64,000 nucleotides of DNA from Tunturiibacter gelidiferens (GCF_014201335.1 NZ_JACHEB010000006.1:124001-188000), one strand, 5' to 3'; shown: positions 37,001 to 45,735, counted from the first letter of the stretch. Notes: generated by a model not told the origin, from the sequence alone. Numbers and translations: made by a program.

Positions 37001-37941
37001 GCAGGGATCTCGCAATTCCAACCTCCTTCCTGCTGGACAGAGAGGGGATGATCGTTAAGGTGTATCAGGGACCGATTAGCCCTGAGCGCCTGCTTGATGA
37101 TGTAAGAGCTGTCCCAACCACGACATCTGGTCGCATGCAGAAGGCGATGCCCTTGGGCGGAGTGCTCTATCGCGGAGGGTTCCAGCGTAATGACTTCACC
37201 TACGGTGTAGCGCTCTATCAACACGGATACCTGGAACAGGCCGCCGAGTCATTTCAACAAGTTATCACCGCAAAACCGGAAGATCCCGAGGGCTATTACA
37301 ACCTTGGAACGCTCAACTTGCGGAAAAATGATTTCAAGCAGGCGCGACAATATCTTCAACAGACTTTGAAGCTGCGTCCAGACTATCCCGAGGCATGGAA
37401 CAATCTCGGAATGATGGCTGCGCAGGAGGGACATCCGGACGAAGCCATCCAAAGCTTCCAACAGTCGTTGCTCCTGAGACCGACCTATGCAATTGCGCTG
37501 TTGAACCTGGGAAATGTCTACCGGCGGCAGGGGGCTTTTGAGAAGGCGTTAGATTGCTTGAACCGTGCGCTCGCAATTGAACCCGACAATCCTGAAGTCA
37601 ACTATAGTCTCGGCATGTTCTACGCCCAGCAGAGCCAGATGCAGAGTGCATCGGACTACCTGCAGAAAGCGGTTGAGCTGCGTCCGGATTATCCTGAAGC
37701 GCTGAATAATCTTGGAGTTCTCCTTGTGCGTGAGCAGGATTATGCGAAGGCGAAGGAGTGGTTCGAGACTTGCATGCGTCTTGCCCCAACATTTGATCAG
37801 TCTTATCTCAATCTTGCTCGACTCTATGTATTGCAGAATGACAAGGGAAAAGCTATTGAAGTCTTGCAGCAACTGCTGAAGATGCAGCCACAGAACGTTG
37901 GCGCGATTCAGGCAATGGAGATGTTGAACAAAACGCCTTGA
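34072..37941 (+). CDS. FG-GAP/ASPIC_UnbV-thioredoxin-like-TPR fusion protein (CRTAC1-type)
   Basis: 1289-aa exported protein. ATG 34072 is preferred over GTG 34036 because the twin-Arg-like SRRRLLKSLGL then falls in a normal position. About residues 290-740 hold VCBS/FG-GAP repeats with DxDxDG calcium loops (DFDNDGFDDLYV, DYDRDGRLDIYF, DFDNDGKQDIYV, DFDHDGYPDLYV). An ASPIC_UnbV domain follows at about 750-830 (RGTKSNRDAIGTAL). A redoxin/TlpA-like domain lies at about 873-1013; its active-site line reads FWATTSPLCREQ, so the first Cys of CxxC is absent and only one Cys remains. Six or seven TPRs fill 1040-1289. The fusion of these domains is unusual, and the redoxin part is probably not a normal dithiol oxidoreductase. 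It is divergent from the receptor operon. Confidence 0.85.
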   Translation: MTHYQSENLLFSRRRLLKSLGLTPILFHPTTFYASSFLFRPSKAFPSSDSNFSSADIRLIPHYPEKSSLDDILRLVAPGSDEYITEKYAFEIGAQLNGWKRTLEASVHDFSALARSLDPSIEASSFVPVEKKTLRSGGGIDVVRRRFGSSVVPGRGQFLQEIQDWLGQVSRVETAEFEITSIEVVANTPLTVRLDIRYDIVGVRSDQRREERVGSWRTVWAHDESRSVPGAWKANRWEAGEETLSVTNGQVFVDVTSHALGGTESYKNQMLRGSDYWRTVLDGACGIDVYGNNGVAAGDFDNDGFDDLYVCQPAGLPNRLYRNRGDGSFEDVTEKSGVGVLDNTACALFADFQNNGLQDLLVVCGSGPLLFLNKGDGTFALKRDAFKFANAPQGSFTHASVADYDRDGRLDIYFCLYSYYLGLDQYHYPVPYFDARNGPANCLLHNEGNAIFVERTEAAGLNVDNNRYSFACAWGDSGSSGLPDLYVANDFGRNNLYRNNGDGTFSTVSSSAHVEDVGAGMSACWADFDNDGKQDIYVANMWSAAGQRVSTQNQFQVGAPKDIRALYRRHARGNALYRNLGTGEFQNVSQQAGVEMGRWAWCSDFWDFDHDGYPDLYVANGYITAPERNSERSDLGSFFWRQVVAKSPNDSTPSLAYEKGWNALNELIRSDTSWSGHERNVAFANNRDGTFSEVSGALGLDFPEDGRSFVLADLDHDGRLELILKNRNAPQIRILHNGMKDLGDSVVFRLRGTKSNRDAIGTALTVEAGTLKQTKYLQGGSGFLAQHSKEVFFGLGKPEGPIRCTIRWPSGLSQSFEHLPVNHRIEFEEGADTFTAKPFGPTNSSYAQATLPAVLEPLPYQVDTWLIETLLAPEFSLPDLTGNMQKLRSLRGSFVLLNFWATTSPLCREQLRLLHRHESVLAADQIKLLGVSVDEPGDVDKARSFTAQEKFSFPVVFATEDVAGIYNIIYRYLFDRRRDLAIPTSFLLDREGMIVKVYQGPISPERLLDDVRAVPTTTSGRMQKAMPLGGVLYRGGFQRNDFTYGVALYQHGYLEQAAESFQQVITAKPEDPEGYYNLGTLNLRKNDFKQARQYLQQTLKLRPDYPEAWNNLGMMAAQEGHPDEAIQSFQQSLLLRPTYAIALLNLGNVYRRQGAFEKALDCLNRALAIEPDNPEVNYSLGMFYAQQSQMQSASDYLQKAVELRPDYPEALNNLGVLLVREQDYAKAKEWFETCMRLAPTFDQSYLNLARLYVLQNDKGKAIEVLQQLLKMQPQNVGAIQAMEMLNKTP

Positions 37942-37995
37942 TGGGCGTTTCAAAGATGAGGTCGAAGGCAGGGTGTGCCTTTATAATCGCAGCCT

Positions 37996-39777
37996 ATGAA
38001 TCTTCCCCGCCGGCGTTTCCTCGGCTCATCTCTTTTTGTATTTGGCAGTACGTTGATGGAGACTTTGGCGACTCCACTTTGGCAGTGGAGAGATCCAACA
38101 CTCGTTGAAGCCGCTGTTTCGAATCCCGCTCAACCTCAGGTCCAGTTTGTAAACGTCGCGCAGCAGGCAGGACTGAGTGTCCCCAATGTGTGGGGTGGTA
38201 TTGACCACAAGCGTTCCATCATTGAGGCCAAAGGAAGCGGCCTCGCGTTTTTTGACTACGACCACGACGGATGGCTGGATATCTATCTCACCAATGGAAA
38301 TCGGCTCGACGCACATTGGCCGGCTGGAAAGGCGCCGACATCTCATCTCTACAAGAACAATCGAGACGGCACTTTTACCGACGTCACGGAGAAGTCAGGG
38401 CTGGGAGTTACAGGCTGGCAGACCGGCGTCTGTGTCGGCGACTACGACAACGATGGATGGGACGACCTGTTTTGCACTTTCTGGGGGCATAACATTCTCT
38501 TCCACAACAATGGAAACGGAACTTTTACTGATGTTACGCACAAAGCCGGCCTCCGGCAGGAGCGGGTTCGTTGGGGCGCGGGCTGTACCTTTCTCGATTA
38601 CGACAGGAACGGTCACCTCGATCTCTTTGTATGCAATTACATTAAGCTGGATCCTGAGAAGATTGCCGGCGCAGCCGACACGCACTATTGCCAATGGAAG
38701 GGGGTTCCTATCATGTGTGGCCCGCGCGGTCTTCCTGGCGATACGAACATTCTTTATCACAACAATGGAGACGGCACCTTTACCGACGTTTCGGAGAAGT
38801 CTGGGATTTTAAAACCTGGTCCTCGGTACTCAATCACTTCCGTCTCATACGATTTCGATAACGATGGATGGCCAGATATTTATGTCGCAGTAGATTCTCA
38901 ACCGAGCATTCTCTTCCAGAACAACCATGACGGCACGTTTACCGATGTTGCTGTGATGGCTGGTTGCGCCTATAGCGATGGCGGCCATGAACAGGCCGGA
39001 ATGGGCGTCGCCGTCGCCGACTACGACTGCGATGGTTTGTTCGATATCTTCAAAACTAACTTTGCTGATGACACCTGCAACTTGTACCACAACAATGGTG
39101 ACGGGACTTTCAGCGACGTGACATTTGCGGCAGGCGTTGGAGTCAACAATCGCTACGTCGCATGGGGATGCGGGTTTATTGACTATGACAATGACGGTTG
39201 GCAGGACATTCTTCAAGTGAATGGACACGTGTACCCGGAGATCGATAAATACCACTTCGATCAAACTTTCAAGAATCAGCGCTTGGTCTACAAAAATCTT
39301 GGCAATGGACGCTTCAAGGATGTCTCGTCGGAGATGGGACCCGGCATTACCGAACACTTTTCCAGCCGGGGTGCGGCCTTCGGAGACTATGACAACGATG
39401 GCGATATGGATGCGCTGGTTTTGAATATGAACGATCTGCCATCGCTCCTTCGCAATGACGGAGGCAACAAACAGAACTGGATCAAGATCAAGCTCGTGGG
39501 GACCAAGTGTAACCGCACAGCTATTGGAGCGAGGGCGCGGGTTATCACGGATAAGCATATCCAGATGGACGAAGTTAATAGCGGTTCAAGCGTCATGTCA
39601 CAAAATGACCTACGCCTTCACTTCGGACTTGGGAAGGTGGATACCGTGGATGCGATCGAAATTAAGTGGCCGACTACGCAGAAGATTGAACGATTCACGC
39701 AGGTGAAAGCAAATCAGATACTCACTATTCGCGAAGGGGATGGTATTGTCGGTAGTCTGAAGCCAGCTTCACCTTAG
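37996..39777 (+). CDS. CRTAC1-family FG-GAP/ASPIC_UnbV exported protein
   Basis: 593-aa protein with a twin-arginine-type leader (LPRRRFLGSSLFVFG). The first 480 residues are a series of FG-GAP/VCBS blades with calcium-binding loops (FFDYDHDGWLDIYLTNG, DYDNDGWDDLFC, DFDNDGWPDIYV, DYDNDGWQDILQVNG), each followed by a 'NNGDGTFTDV' strand. A C-terminal ASPIC_UnbV domain starts near residue 500 (GTKCNRTAIGARARV) and ends with the IKWP...QILTI pattern. Proteins like this form extracellular propellers that bind surfaces or glycans. The gene is 54 bases after the fusion gene and is probably co-transcribed. It shares the blade-ASPIC order with its neighbour but lacks the redoxin and TPR parts. Confidence 0.9.
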   Translation: MNLPRRRFLGSSLFVFGSTLMETLATPLWQWRDPTLVEAAVSNPAQPQVQFVNVAQQAGLSVPNVWGGIDHKRSIIEAKGSGLAFFDYDHDGWLDIYLTNGNRLDAHWPAGKAPTSHLYKNNRDGTFTDVTEKSGLGVTGWQTGVCVGDYDNDGWDDLFCTFWGHNILFHNNGNGTFTDVTHKAGLRQERVRWGAGCTFLDYDRNGHLDLFVCNYIKLDPEKIAGAADTHYCQWKGVPIMCGPRGLPGDTNILYHNNGDGTFTDVSEKSGILKPGPRYSITSVSYDFDNDGWPDIYVAVDSQPSILFQNNHDGTFTDVAVMAGCAYSDGGHEQAGMGVAVADYDCDGLFDIFKTNFADDTCNLYHNNGDGTFSDVTFAAGVGVNNRYVAWGCGFIDYDNDGWQDILQVNGHVYPEIDKYHFDQTFKNQRLVYKNLGNGRFKDVSSEMGPGITEHFSSRGAAFGDYDNDGDMDALVLNMNDLPSLLRNDGGNKQNWIKIKLVGTKCNRTAIGARARVITDKHIQMDEVNSGSSVMSQNDLRLHFGLGKVDTVDAIEIKWPTTQKIERFTQVKANQILTIREGDGIVGSLKPASP

Positions 39778-39812
39778 AGTCTTTTGAAACTAGACCGACA
39801 TAGATAATCTTC

Positions 39813-39829
39813 GCCTCAACGTACGAGGC
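39813..39829. terminator. Weak hairpin between convergent genes
   Basis: GCCTC (39813-39817) and GAGGC (39825-39829) lie in the 92-base gap between two genes that converge here. The stem is only five bases and there is no T-run, so termination is a guess from position. Confidence 0.25.
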
Positions 39830-39869
39830 AGTCGCGAATTAATCCTTGCTGAATAATGTTCTTGCGTAT

Positions 39870-41609
39870 TCATTGCGATGTAGTATCAGCCGGCTGCCCT
39901 TGCAGAACAACCAGAAATTGCTTGATCTCGCGCCTTTGGCTTTCAACAGCAGCAGCTTGCTTCTTCTCGATGTCATCATGGAGCATGAACTCTTGTTTAG
40001 CCTTTGTCGGCTCATCCGTCCGGTCATAGGCCACGCCCAGCCGATAATGTGCCTCAGCTAATTGTGGATCCGCTTTGATTGCCTTCATGTAGAAGTCGAT
40101 AGCCTTTTCGTAACTACGTTGCGACGAATAAATAATTCCAAGTTGCAGGTAGGCGTCCACGCAATTGGAGTCGATCGTCACGGCCTTTGTAAGCAGCGCT
40201 TCTACTTGTTCTAAGACCTGCTTGTCTGCTGGTTGTTCCCGTCGTTTCCAAACAGCCATCGCATAGAGGTAATTCGCGAGAGAGTTTTCAGGTTGGTCCC
40301 GCACAAATCGCGCTAGTCTCTGCTCTATGCAGGGTAATCGCGTGGGTGCCGCTATCTCTATTTTGCCCATGAAGACGTAGGGCTCCGGATCCGTCGGATT
40401 CAAATCGGACGCATCACAGAGTCGAAGTGCTGCCTCATCATAGAGAGCGCCTGCAAAGAGAGAAGTACCGAGCGCAGTTAGCATTCGAGATGATTTTGGA
40501 TATGCTTTAGTTCCATCTCTGAAAACCTCTACAGCTTGCCACACGGCCCGGTGCAGCAATAACTCCGAGCCCCATTCAAAGTAATTTTGCTCGCTTGGAT
40601 CTAGGTGAACGGCCTGCTGCTCTTCCCGGACTGCAGCCAGCGGATCGCCAAGCTTCTCATCAAGTTCCCCCATCAAGCGATGTAAGTCTGCAGAGTCATT
40701 GTGAACTTGTAGTTTATGGACTTGCTCACGGGCACGCGAGAAGTCGCCTGTCTCTTTGTAAGCCAGCGCCAGATCGTATGCATTGCCTTCCATGGTTGGA
40801 TTCATCCGGTAGGCAGCCAGCAACAGCGGGATAGAGTCCCGAGATCTACCAACATGAAAATAGTATTCACCAAGCTGATGATTTGTTTCGAAGCTTTCCG
40901 GAGCGCTTGCGCGGGCGGCAATCAGTTTGCTCTCGAATTCATTCCTTTCTCTTGCGCTGTCCGGTACTGCCAACCCGTTAGATTTGGAACTCTCGGGTTT
41001 CAGAGTGAGAGTTTCACGCGCAAGATCTTCGCTGGTTCGCAATGCAGAGTCCGATCCATGCCCTCCTGCGGCTGTCCAGTCAACGACTCCCGCAATGGTG
41101 AAATTCGGCTTATCGGAAAACTCCATCGCCTGAGGGGGAGGCCGCGAAGAGCCTATTGAATTCAGCTGAATATCTCCAGGGACCTCGAGGATCAGATCGA
41201 TAATTTTCAGATCTCCCTTAAACAGCGCGAGAACGGTAGTCGCATGACTCCTTTGCCCTGATTTCTCCACACTGAGTAGATAGTGACCCGTTGGTAGAGC
41301 GGTAAACGCGAAGGCACCTGCAGCATTCGTCTTTGTCTCCACAGGCTCTAGAACACCTTTTTGTTCAAGCCGTACCGATGCATCACTAATCGAGTTGCCT
41401 GCCTGGTTAAGGACGTTCCCTTGGATCGTGACTTCATCCGAGCGTTGTGCGTGAGCTTTCCTGGCAACTGACGTGAAAGACAGTACGCCAATCAAAGCCA
41501 TGATGACTGCGAAAGCTCCCGGGAGACAGCGAGAGCCCCCAATTTCAGAGGAAGGCCGCGATTTGTGAAAGCCATTCACGCTCGGACTGATTTCACTTTG
41601 GTCGCTCAT
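39870..41609 (-). CDS. TPR protein with N-terminal carboxypeptidase-regulatory domain
   Basis: Exported protein of 579 aa from ATG 41609 (the open frame continues to 41675 but without start support). A membrane-type leader (FAVIMALIGVLSFTSVARK) is followed by a CNA-B/carboxypeptidase-regulatory domain at about residues 55-140 (VTIQGNVLNQAGNSISDASV). TPRs then run to the end. The central part is paralogous to the 28495 product: WGSELLLHR, the AYPKSSRMLTALGTSLF repeat and DLNPTDPEPYVFMGK all align with it. The extra N-terminal domain is also the first domain of the TonB receptors. It is transcribed away from the LacI-family gene and shares its upstream region. Confidence 0.83.
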   Translation of the reverse strand: MSDQSEISPSVNGFHKSRPSSEIGGSRCLPGAFAVIMALIGVLSFTSVARKAHAQRSDEVTIQGNVLNQAGNSISDASVRLEQKGVLEPVETKTNAAGAFAFTALPTGHYLLSVEKSGQRSHATTVLALFKGDLKIIDLILEVPGDIQLNSIGSSRPPPQAMEFSDKPNFTIAGVVDWTAAGGHGSDSALRTSEDLARETLTLKPESSKSNGLAVPDSARERNEFESKLIAARASAPESFETNHQLGEYYFHVGRSRDSIPLLLAAYRMNPTMEGNAYDLALAYKETGDFSRAREQVHKLQVHNDSADLHRLMGELDEKLGDPLAAVREEQQAVHLDPSEQNYFEWGSELLLHRAVWQAVEVFRDGTKAYPKSSRMLTALGTSLFAGALYDEAALRLCDASDLNPTDPEPYVFMGKIEIAAPTRLPCIEQRLARFVRDQPENSLANYLYAMAVWKRREQPADKQVLEQVEALLTKAVTIDSNCVDAYLQLGIIYSSQRSYEKAIDFYMKAIKADPQLAEAHYRLGVAYDRTDEPTKAKQEFMLHDDIEKKQAAAVESQRREIKQFLVVLQGQPADTTSQ

Positions 41610-42173
41610 TTTGCGGAGTTGCACCTTTTTCGTCTGCCATCGCACATTCACTAGCAGGACTATCGGCTCTCTCAAAATATTCGGTCCTTACGTGACTGCC
41701 GCCATCGACTAGGAACATGGTAGTCTCGCGCTTCGTACCGAATGTAAATCAGATTATCGCTTGGTGCTTGATGTGTCGATTTAAGGGAACCGCTACCGAA
41801 TCAGAACCAAATGATTAGTATTTCTTCAAAAGCTACGGATTGACGCTCTGTCGTCTGATGTGACACTCAATTTTCATACCCTACATGACGACTGCATCCC
41901 TTTGAATGCAATCGGTTACAGAACTACCGACATGGCATTTGAAGCTGGTGCGTGGCTGAAACATTCAGCAGATTTGTGACGTCTCCAACAATAAGATCCG
42001 TTCGGCGTCGAACACATCTAAACCACTTTGTTGCAAGATGGATGTTCAGCGATGGGCTATAGTGACTGTGATTCCCCTGAGGGAATGGGGTGGCTGTAAT
42101 GCATTGGTATAGTTCAAAATTGCATTTGCCATTCAGGCAAATACAGAAAGGGTGATGGATCCCCAACCTATAC
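41610..42173. promoter_or_regulatory. Long divergent intergenic region
   Basis: 564 bases between the TPR gene (minus) and the LacI-family gene (plus) without a supportable ORF. It holds the operator-like site at 41907-41920. There is also a small hairpin, ATTCCC-ctga-GGGAAT, around 42071-42086, in the leader of the regulator gene. Confidence 0.45.
41907..41920. promoter_or_regulatory. LacI-type operator-like site upstream of the regulator gene
   Basis: TGCAATCGGTTACA matches the form TGTAACCGGTTACA in 12 of 14 positions, with the central CG and a good right half. It lies about 250 bases before the LacI-family start. Together with 33916-33929 it suggests that the regulator controls itself and the receptor/FG-GAP divergent promoter. 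Two sites only, so tentative. Confidence 0.45.
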
Positions 42174-43175
42174 GTGAACATTCGAGAAGTAGCAAAAAAA
42201 GCTGGGGTCTCCACAGCCACTGTATCCCGAGTTGTCAATGGAACCGTTCCGGTCAGCGCTCAGATTGAGCGCCAAGTGCGTAGCGCAATTAAGTCCCTCG
42301 GCTATTATCCCAACACACACGCACGTACCTTAGGCTCCGGCAGAAGCCATATGTACGGCCTGATCATCTCGGATATTGCGAACCCATTCTTCCCCGATAT
42401 TGCGAAGTGCTTTGAGCGCATCGCGGTAGAGCACGGGCAGGAACTTTTGATCGCAAATACTGATTATCAACCAAAAAGAATGCAAGTATGCGTCCGCAGG
42501 ATGCTAGAGCGCAAAGTGGATGGCGTCGCCATCATGACATCGGAGATGGATCCCAAACTCGTACAGTTGCTGAACAGGCGTGGAGTCCCAATTGTCTTCC
42601 TAGACACCGGACGAGTGGGACCAAATATCAGTAACATCTTCATCGACTATGTCAGTGGTATCGAACAAGCCATCGAACACTTGGTTTCATTGGGACACAC
42701 TAAAATTGCTTTCGTGAGCGGCCCGCGGACCCTCTCGTCTGCCAAAATCCGCAGCAACGCATTCACGCTTTCTCTTAAGAAGAAGGGGCTTAGGTATAGC
42801 GCCGACTATATGCAAACAGGCAACCATCGAATAGACGGGGGGCAGGTCGCGATGGCACGACTATTGAAATTGCGCATACCTCCAACCGCCGTGATGGCTT
42901 CGAATGACCTAACGGCGATCGGGATGATGCGTGCGATTCACGCCGCGGGACTGCGCGTGCCGGAAGATATCTCCGTGATGGGCTTCGACGATATCGAGAT
43001 TAGCAATTTTCTACAGCCTCCGCTGAGCACGATTCGTGTTCCTCGTGTGGAGATTGCGGTGAGCGCTTTCACTGCTCTCTACGCGGCCAGCCACAAACAC
43101 GTAAACAATGGAACAGAGTACCGGATCTCGACCGAACTCGTTATAAGGCAGACGACCGGTTTAGTCAAAGGTTAG
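42174..43175 (+). CDS. LacI-family transcriptional regulator
   Basis: 333-aa regulator starting at GTG 42174; an in-frame TGA shortly upstream excludes longer forms and the first residues are exactly the family start. The helix-turn-helix is MNIREVAKKAGVSTATVSRVV at residues 1-21, with the hinge helix region at about 45-58 (NTHARTLGSGR). The rest is a periplasmic-binding-protein-like sugar-effector domain (GLIISDIANPFFPDIAK, PTAVMASNDLTAIG, ISVMGFDDIEISNFLQPPLS). It most likely responds to a sugar released by the nearby glycosidases. Candidate operators are at 41907 and 33916. It is convergent with a GH2 gene. Confidence 0.94.
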   Translation: MNIREVAKKAGVSTATVSRVVNGTVPVSAQIERQVRSAIKSLGYYPNTHARTLGSGRSHMYGLIISDIANPFFPDIAKCFERIAVEHGQELLIANTDYQPKRMQVCVRRMLERKVDGVAIMTSEMDPKLVQLLNRRGVPIVFLDTGRVGPNISNIFIDYVSGIEQAIEHLVSLGHTKIAFVSGPRTLSSAKIRSNAFTLSLKKKGLRYSADYMQTGNHRIDGGQVAMARLLKLRIPPTAVMASNDLTAIGMMRAIHAAGLRVPEDISVMGFDDIEISNFLQPPLSTIRVPRVEIAVSAFTALYAASHKHVNNGTEYRISTELVIRQTTGLVKG

Positions 43176-43317
43176 ATGCACGGCAAGTCCCAGCATTCAA
43201 GGCCTTCTTCGCAAGAACTAATCACGCAAATGGGTGATCTCGCACAGTAATCGTAAGAGCGATCAGGTCGACGCTGAGAAGCCGCGCGGGAAGCTACACT
43301 CACCACGTCGCGACTCC

Positions 43318-45735
43318 CTAGAGCGGTTCTGCTGCGACAGCCGTGAGGTTTAGGTCAATCGTCTGGGAGCCAAGTCGTGGATGGGTTGCCGTTAGCCGAA
43401 CCGTTCCTGCTTGTTCCTTCGCACGTAACCAGACGGCGCCGGTTCCTCCGATCAACGCAAAGGGATTGTCTCCGATCAAGGTTGCTGGGCCCTCCAGTTT
43501 GAATACAACCGGATCGTTCGCATAGGTTCGCATGGCCCCAAACTCGTCCGTTACACGCATCACGACGCGTGTCGTGTCTGCGCCATCAGCCTGGAGCGTT
43601 GTGTCGTCAGTCAGCAGGACAAACTTCTGGTCGACACCTAATCCAGACAGAGTCTTGGACACAACCTGCTTTCCCTGCAGGTAGCCATCGATCCTGAGGT
43701 CGCCCCAGCCATGCCGGTTGGTACGCTTCACCTGGCTCCGATCAAGGATGAACGGTGGATATTTTAGGTGATCAAACTCTCCTCGGTCTGGATCGAGTTC
43801 CGCGATTAGATCCCACGGCTTGGTCGCAGCGCTATCTGTGCGTTCATAGAACTTCAAGTGGTCGCAATTCGAGCAGACGACGGCTTTGGTGAAGTTAGTC
43901 GACTCGTCGCTGTTGGCCCAGTGGAAGGCTGGTTCGAGAACAATCTCCTCTGAGGGGTCACACTGCGACTTGTAAAATCCCCCAGCAGGTTTCAGTTCAC
44001 GGAAGATGTCCGTCACGCCGTGATAGCAGATACGATCCCCTGCCCCAAAATTCGCATGCGTGTTGTAGTCAAACGCACACCATCCGATGCCGCCCGCGTA
44101 CTGCGGGTCGGATGCGAGTTGATTGTGGATGCGGGCGTGCCGCAACGTGTGTTCACGCTGGCGCTCGTCGTCATCGGTCGTCTTGGTAGGAAAAGTGTGT
44201 CCAACGAACTCGGTGTTGAGATACAGGGGATGATTTGGCTTTCTCAACGGGAAACCGAAGTCGTTGATGGTGAAGACATCCTCCAAAAGCTCCGACTCCT
44301 TGAAGTTACGAATGCCACCCGTTTGGCGTGTGGTATCCAGCGCGTGGGCGAGCGCGTTGGTGCGCGTGTAGAAGCTGTGATCGTCTGGAGATTCATTGAT
44401 TCGCACGCCCCAGAGAATGATCGACGGATGGTTCCAGTCCCGTCGGACCATGCGCCCGACATTATCAATAGCAATAAGCTTCCACGGTTCGGGGCCGATG
44501 TGTTGCCACCCTGGAATCTCCTCGAGCACAAGCAGACCGATCTCATCACAGCAGTCGAGAAAATGCCGCGACTGAGGGTAATGCGAGGTTCGAACGATGT
44601 TGCAGTGGAGGGTATGACGAAGAATCTTTGCGTCTTGGCGTTGCACGCGGGCCGGCATGGCCTGACCCACAAAGGGAAAAGTCTGGTGACGATCGAGGCC
44701 GCGCAGTTTGATGATTCTCCCATTCAAAGAAAAGCCGTGATCGGTGAAGGTCGCGTCGCGGAAACCCATACGGCGAGTGTCCTCATCCATAATCTTTCCG
44801 GCATGCAGTAGACGCACCCGAATGGTGTAGAGGTTTGGTGTTGCGATATCCCAGAGTTTTACCCCGTCAATCTCCTTGAGAGATAGCGTCTGCTTCGCGG
44901 GGTCATCGACCGTCTCCGTGCTTGAGTAAGCAGGAGCGCTTGTGAACGGGTCCGCTGCTGAGTTCGGATCGCCAGCCGCCAGTACTCGAATCGATTTGCT
45001 TGTCTTTGCGAGAGTACGTTCACCATCGAGCAACTCTACCTCAAGCGACAAGTCAGCGCGAGGAGACTTACCCGCAAGAAAGCAGTCCACGTCGAGGGTG
45101 GGCTTACCACTCAGCACGTTCTTCGGATGCGCAAAGATATTGTCCAGATAGAGGCTTGGAACCACGCGCAAAGAGACTTCGCGATAGATGCCCCCAAAAG
45201 TCAGGTAGTCAATTTCGTTGCCGAACGGGGGAATATCACTCCGCTCCGTGGAATCTACCTGCACGGCGAGAACGTTCTCGCCCTCTCTCCGAAGATGTGG
45301 AGTCAATTCGAAAGAGAACGGGGTAAAGCCACCTTTATATTCGCCAAGCGAGACCCCATTGATCCACGCGGTTGAGGCCGTCATAGCACCTTCGAAGTCC
45401 ACGAAGATACGTTTACCGGCAGAACCGGGTGGCGTGTTGAAGCGGCGACGATAGATCGAGATAAACTCATAGTCCTTGTCGTCAAAACTGTGCCACGGAA
45501 GGCTTATGTTCGTGTGCGGAAGAACAACGCGCTCGAACGAGGAGTCGTCGAACTCCTGTGTCTCGGCCCCAGCCACTTGTGCCGGGTGAAATCGCCAGTT
45601 ACGGTTGATTGGCAAAATCGCTCGCCCATAAGTGGGAGGTTCTTCGGCGAAGGCGGTAACGTCCGGTAGTGTCGCCGCTGCCAGCAACGTTCCCGTCCCC
45701 CGGAGAAAATCGCGTCTATCCATGAAATCAGCCAT
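43318..45735 (-). CDS. Glycoside hydrolase family 2 protein (beta-galactosidase/glucuronidase-like)
   Basis: 805-aa exported enzyme with a Tat-type leader (MDRRDFLRGTGTLLAAATLP). Both ATG 45735 and ATG 45723 are possible; the second has AGGATGG at better spacing. Domain order is jelly-roll sugar-binding (about 30-200), Ig-like, TIM barrel (about 320-600) and C-terminal Ig-like domains. The predicted acid/base is Glu448 in GVRINESPDD, and the nucleophile Glu509 in LNTEFVGH. Family members cleave terminal beta-linked galactose, glucuronic acid or mannose; which one applies here is not decided. It lies 47 bases after the stop of a TonB receptor, in the same operon, so uptake and cleavage are linked. 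Confidence 0.88.
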   Translation of the reverse strand: MADFMDRRDFLRGTGTLLAAATLPDVTAFAEEPPTYGRAILPINRNWRFHPAQVAGAETQEFDDSSFERVVLPHTNISLPWHSFDDKDYEFISIYRRRFNTPPGSAGKRIFVDFEGAMTASTAWINGVSLGEYKGGFTPFSFELTPHLRREGENVLAVQVDSTERSDIPPFGNEIDYLTFGGIYREVSLRVVPSLYLDNIFAHPKNVLSGKPTLDVDCFLAGKSPRADLSLEVELLDGERTLAKTSKSIRVLAAGDPNSAADPFTSAPAYSSTETVDDPAKQTLSLKEIDGVKLWDIATPNLYTIRVRLLHAGKIMDEDTRRMGFRDATFTDHGFSLNGRIIKLRGLDRHQTFPFVGQAMPARVQRQDAKILRHTLHCNIVRTSHYPQSRHFLDCCDEIGLLVLEEIPGWQHIGPEPWKLIAIDNVGRMVRRDWNHPSIILWGVRINESPDDHSFYTRTNALAHALDTTRQTGGIRNFKESELLEDVFTINDFGFPLRKPNHPLYLNTEFVGHTFPTKTTDDDERQREHTLRHARIHNQLASDPQYAGGIGWCAFDYNTHANFGAGDRICYHGVTDIFRELKPAGGFYKSQCDPSEEIVLEPAFHWANSDESTNFTKAVVCSNCDHLKFYERTDSAATKPWDLIAELDPDRGEFDHLKYPPFILDRSQVKRTNRHGWGDLRIDGYLQGKQVVSKTLSGLGVDQKFVLLTDDTTLQADGADTTRVVMRVTDEFGAMRTYANDPVVFKLEGPATLIGDNPFALIGGTGAVWLRAKEQAGTVRLTATHPRLGSQTIDLNLTAVAAEPL

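Noticed and set aside
44020..44811. Plus-strand ORF of 263 aa opposite the GH2 gene
   Set aside because: Long, but exactly antisense to the catalytic barrel of GH2 with no start signals.
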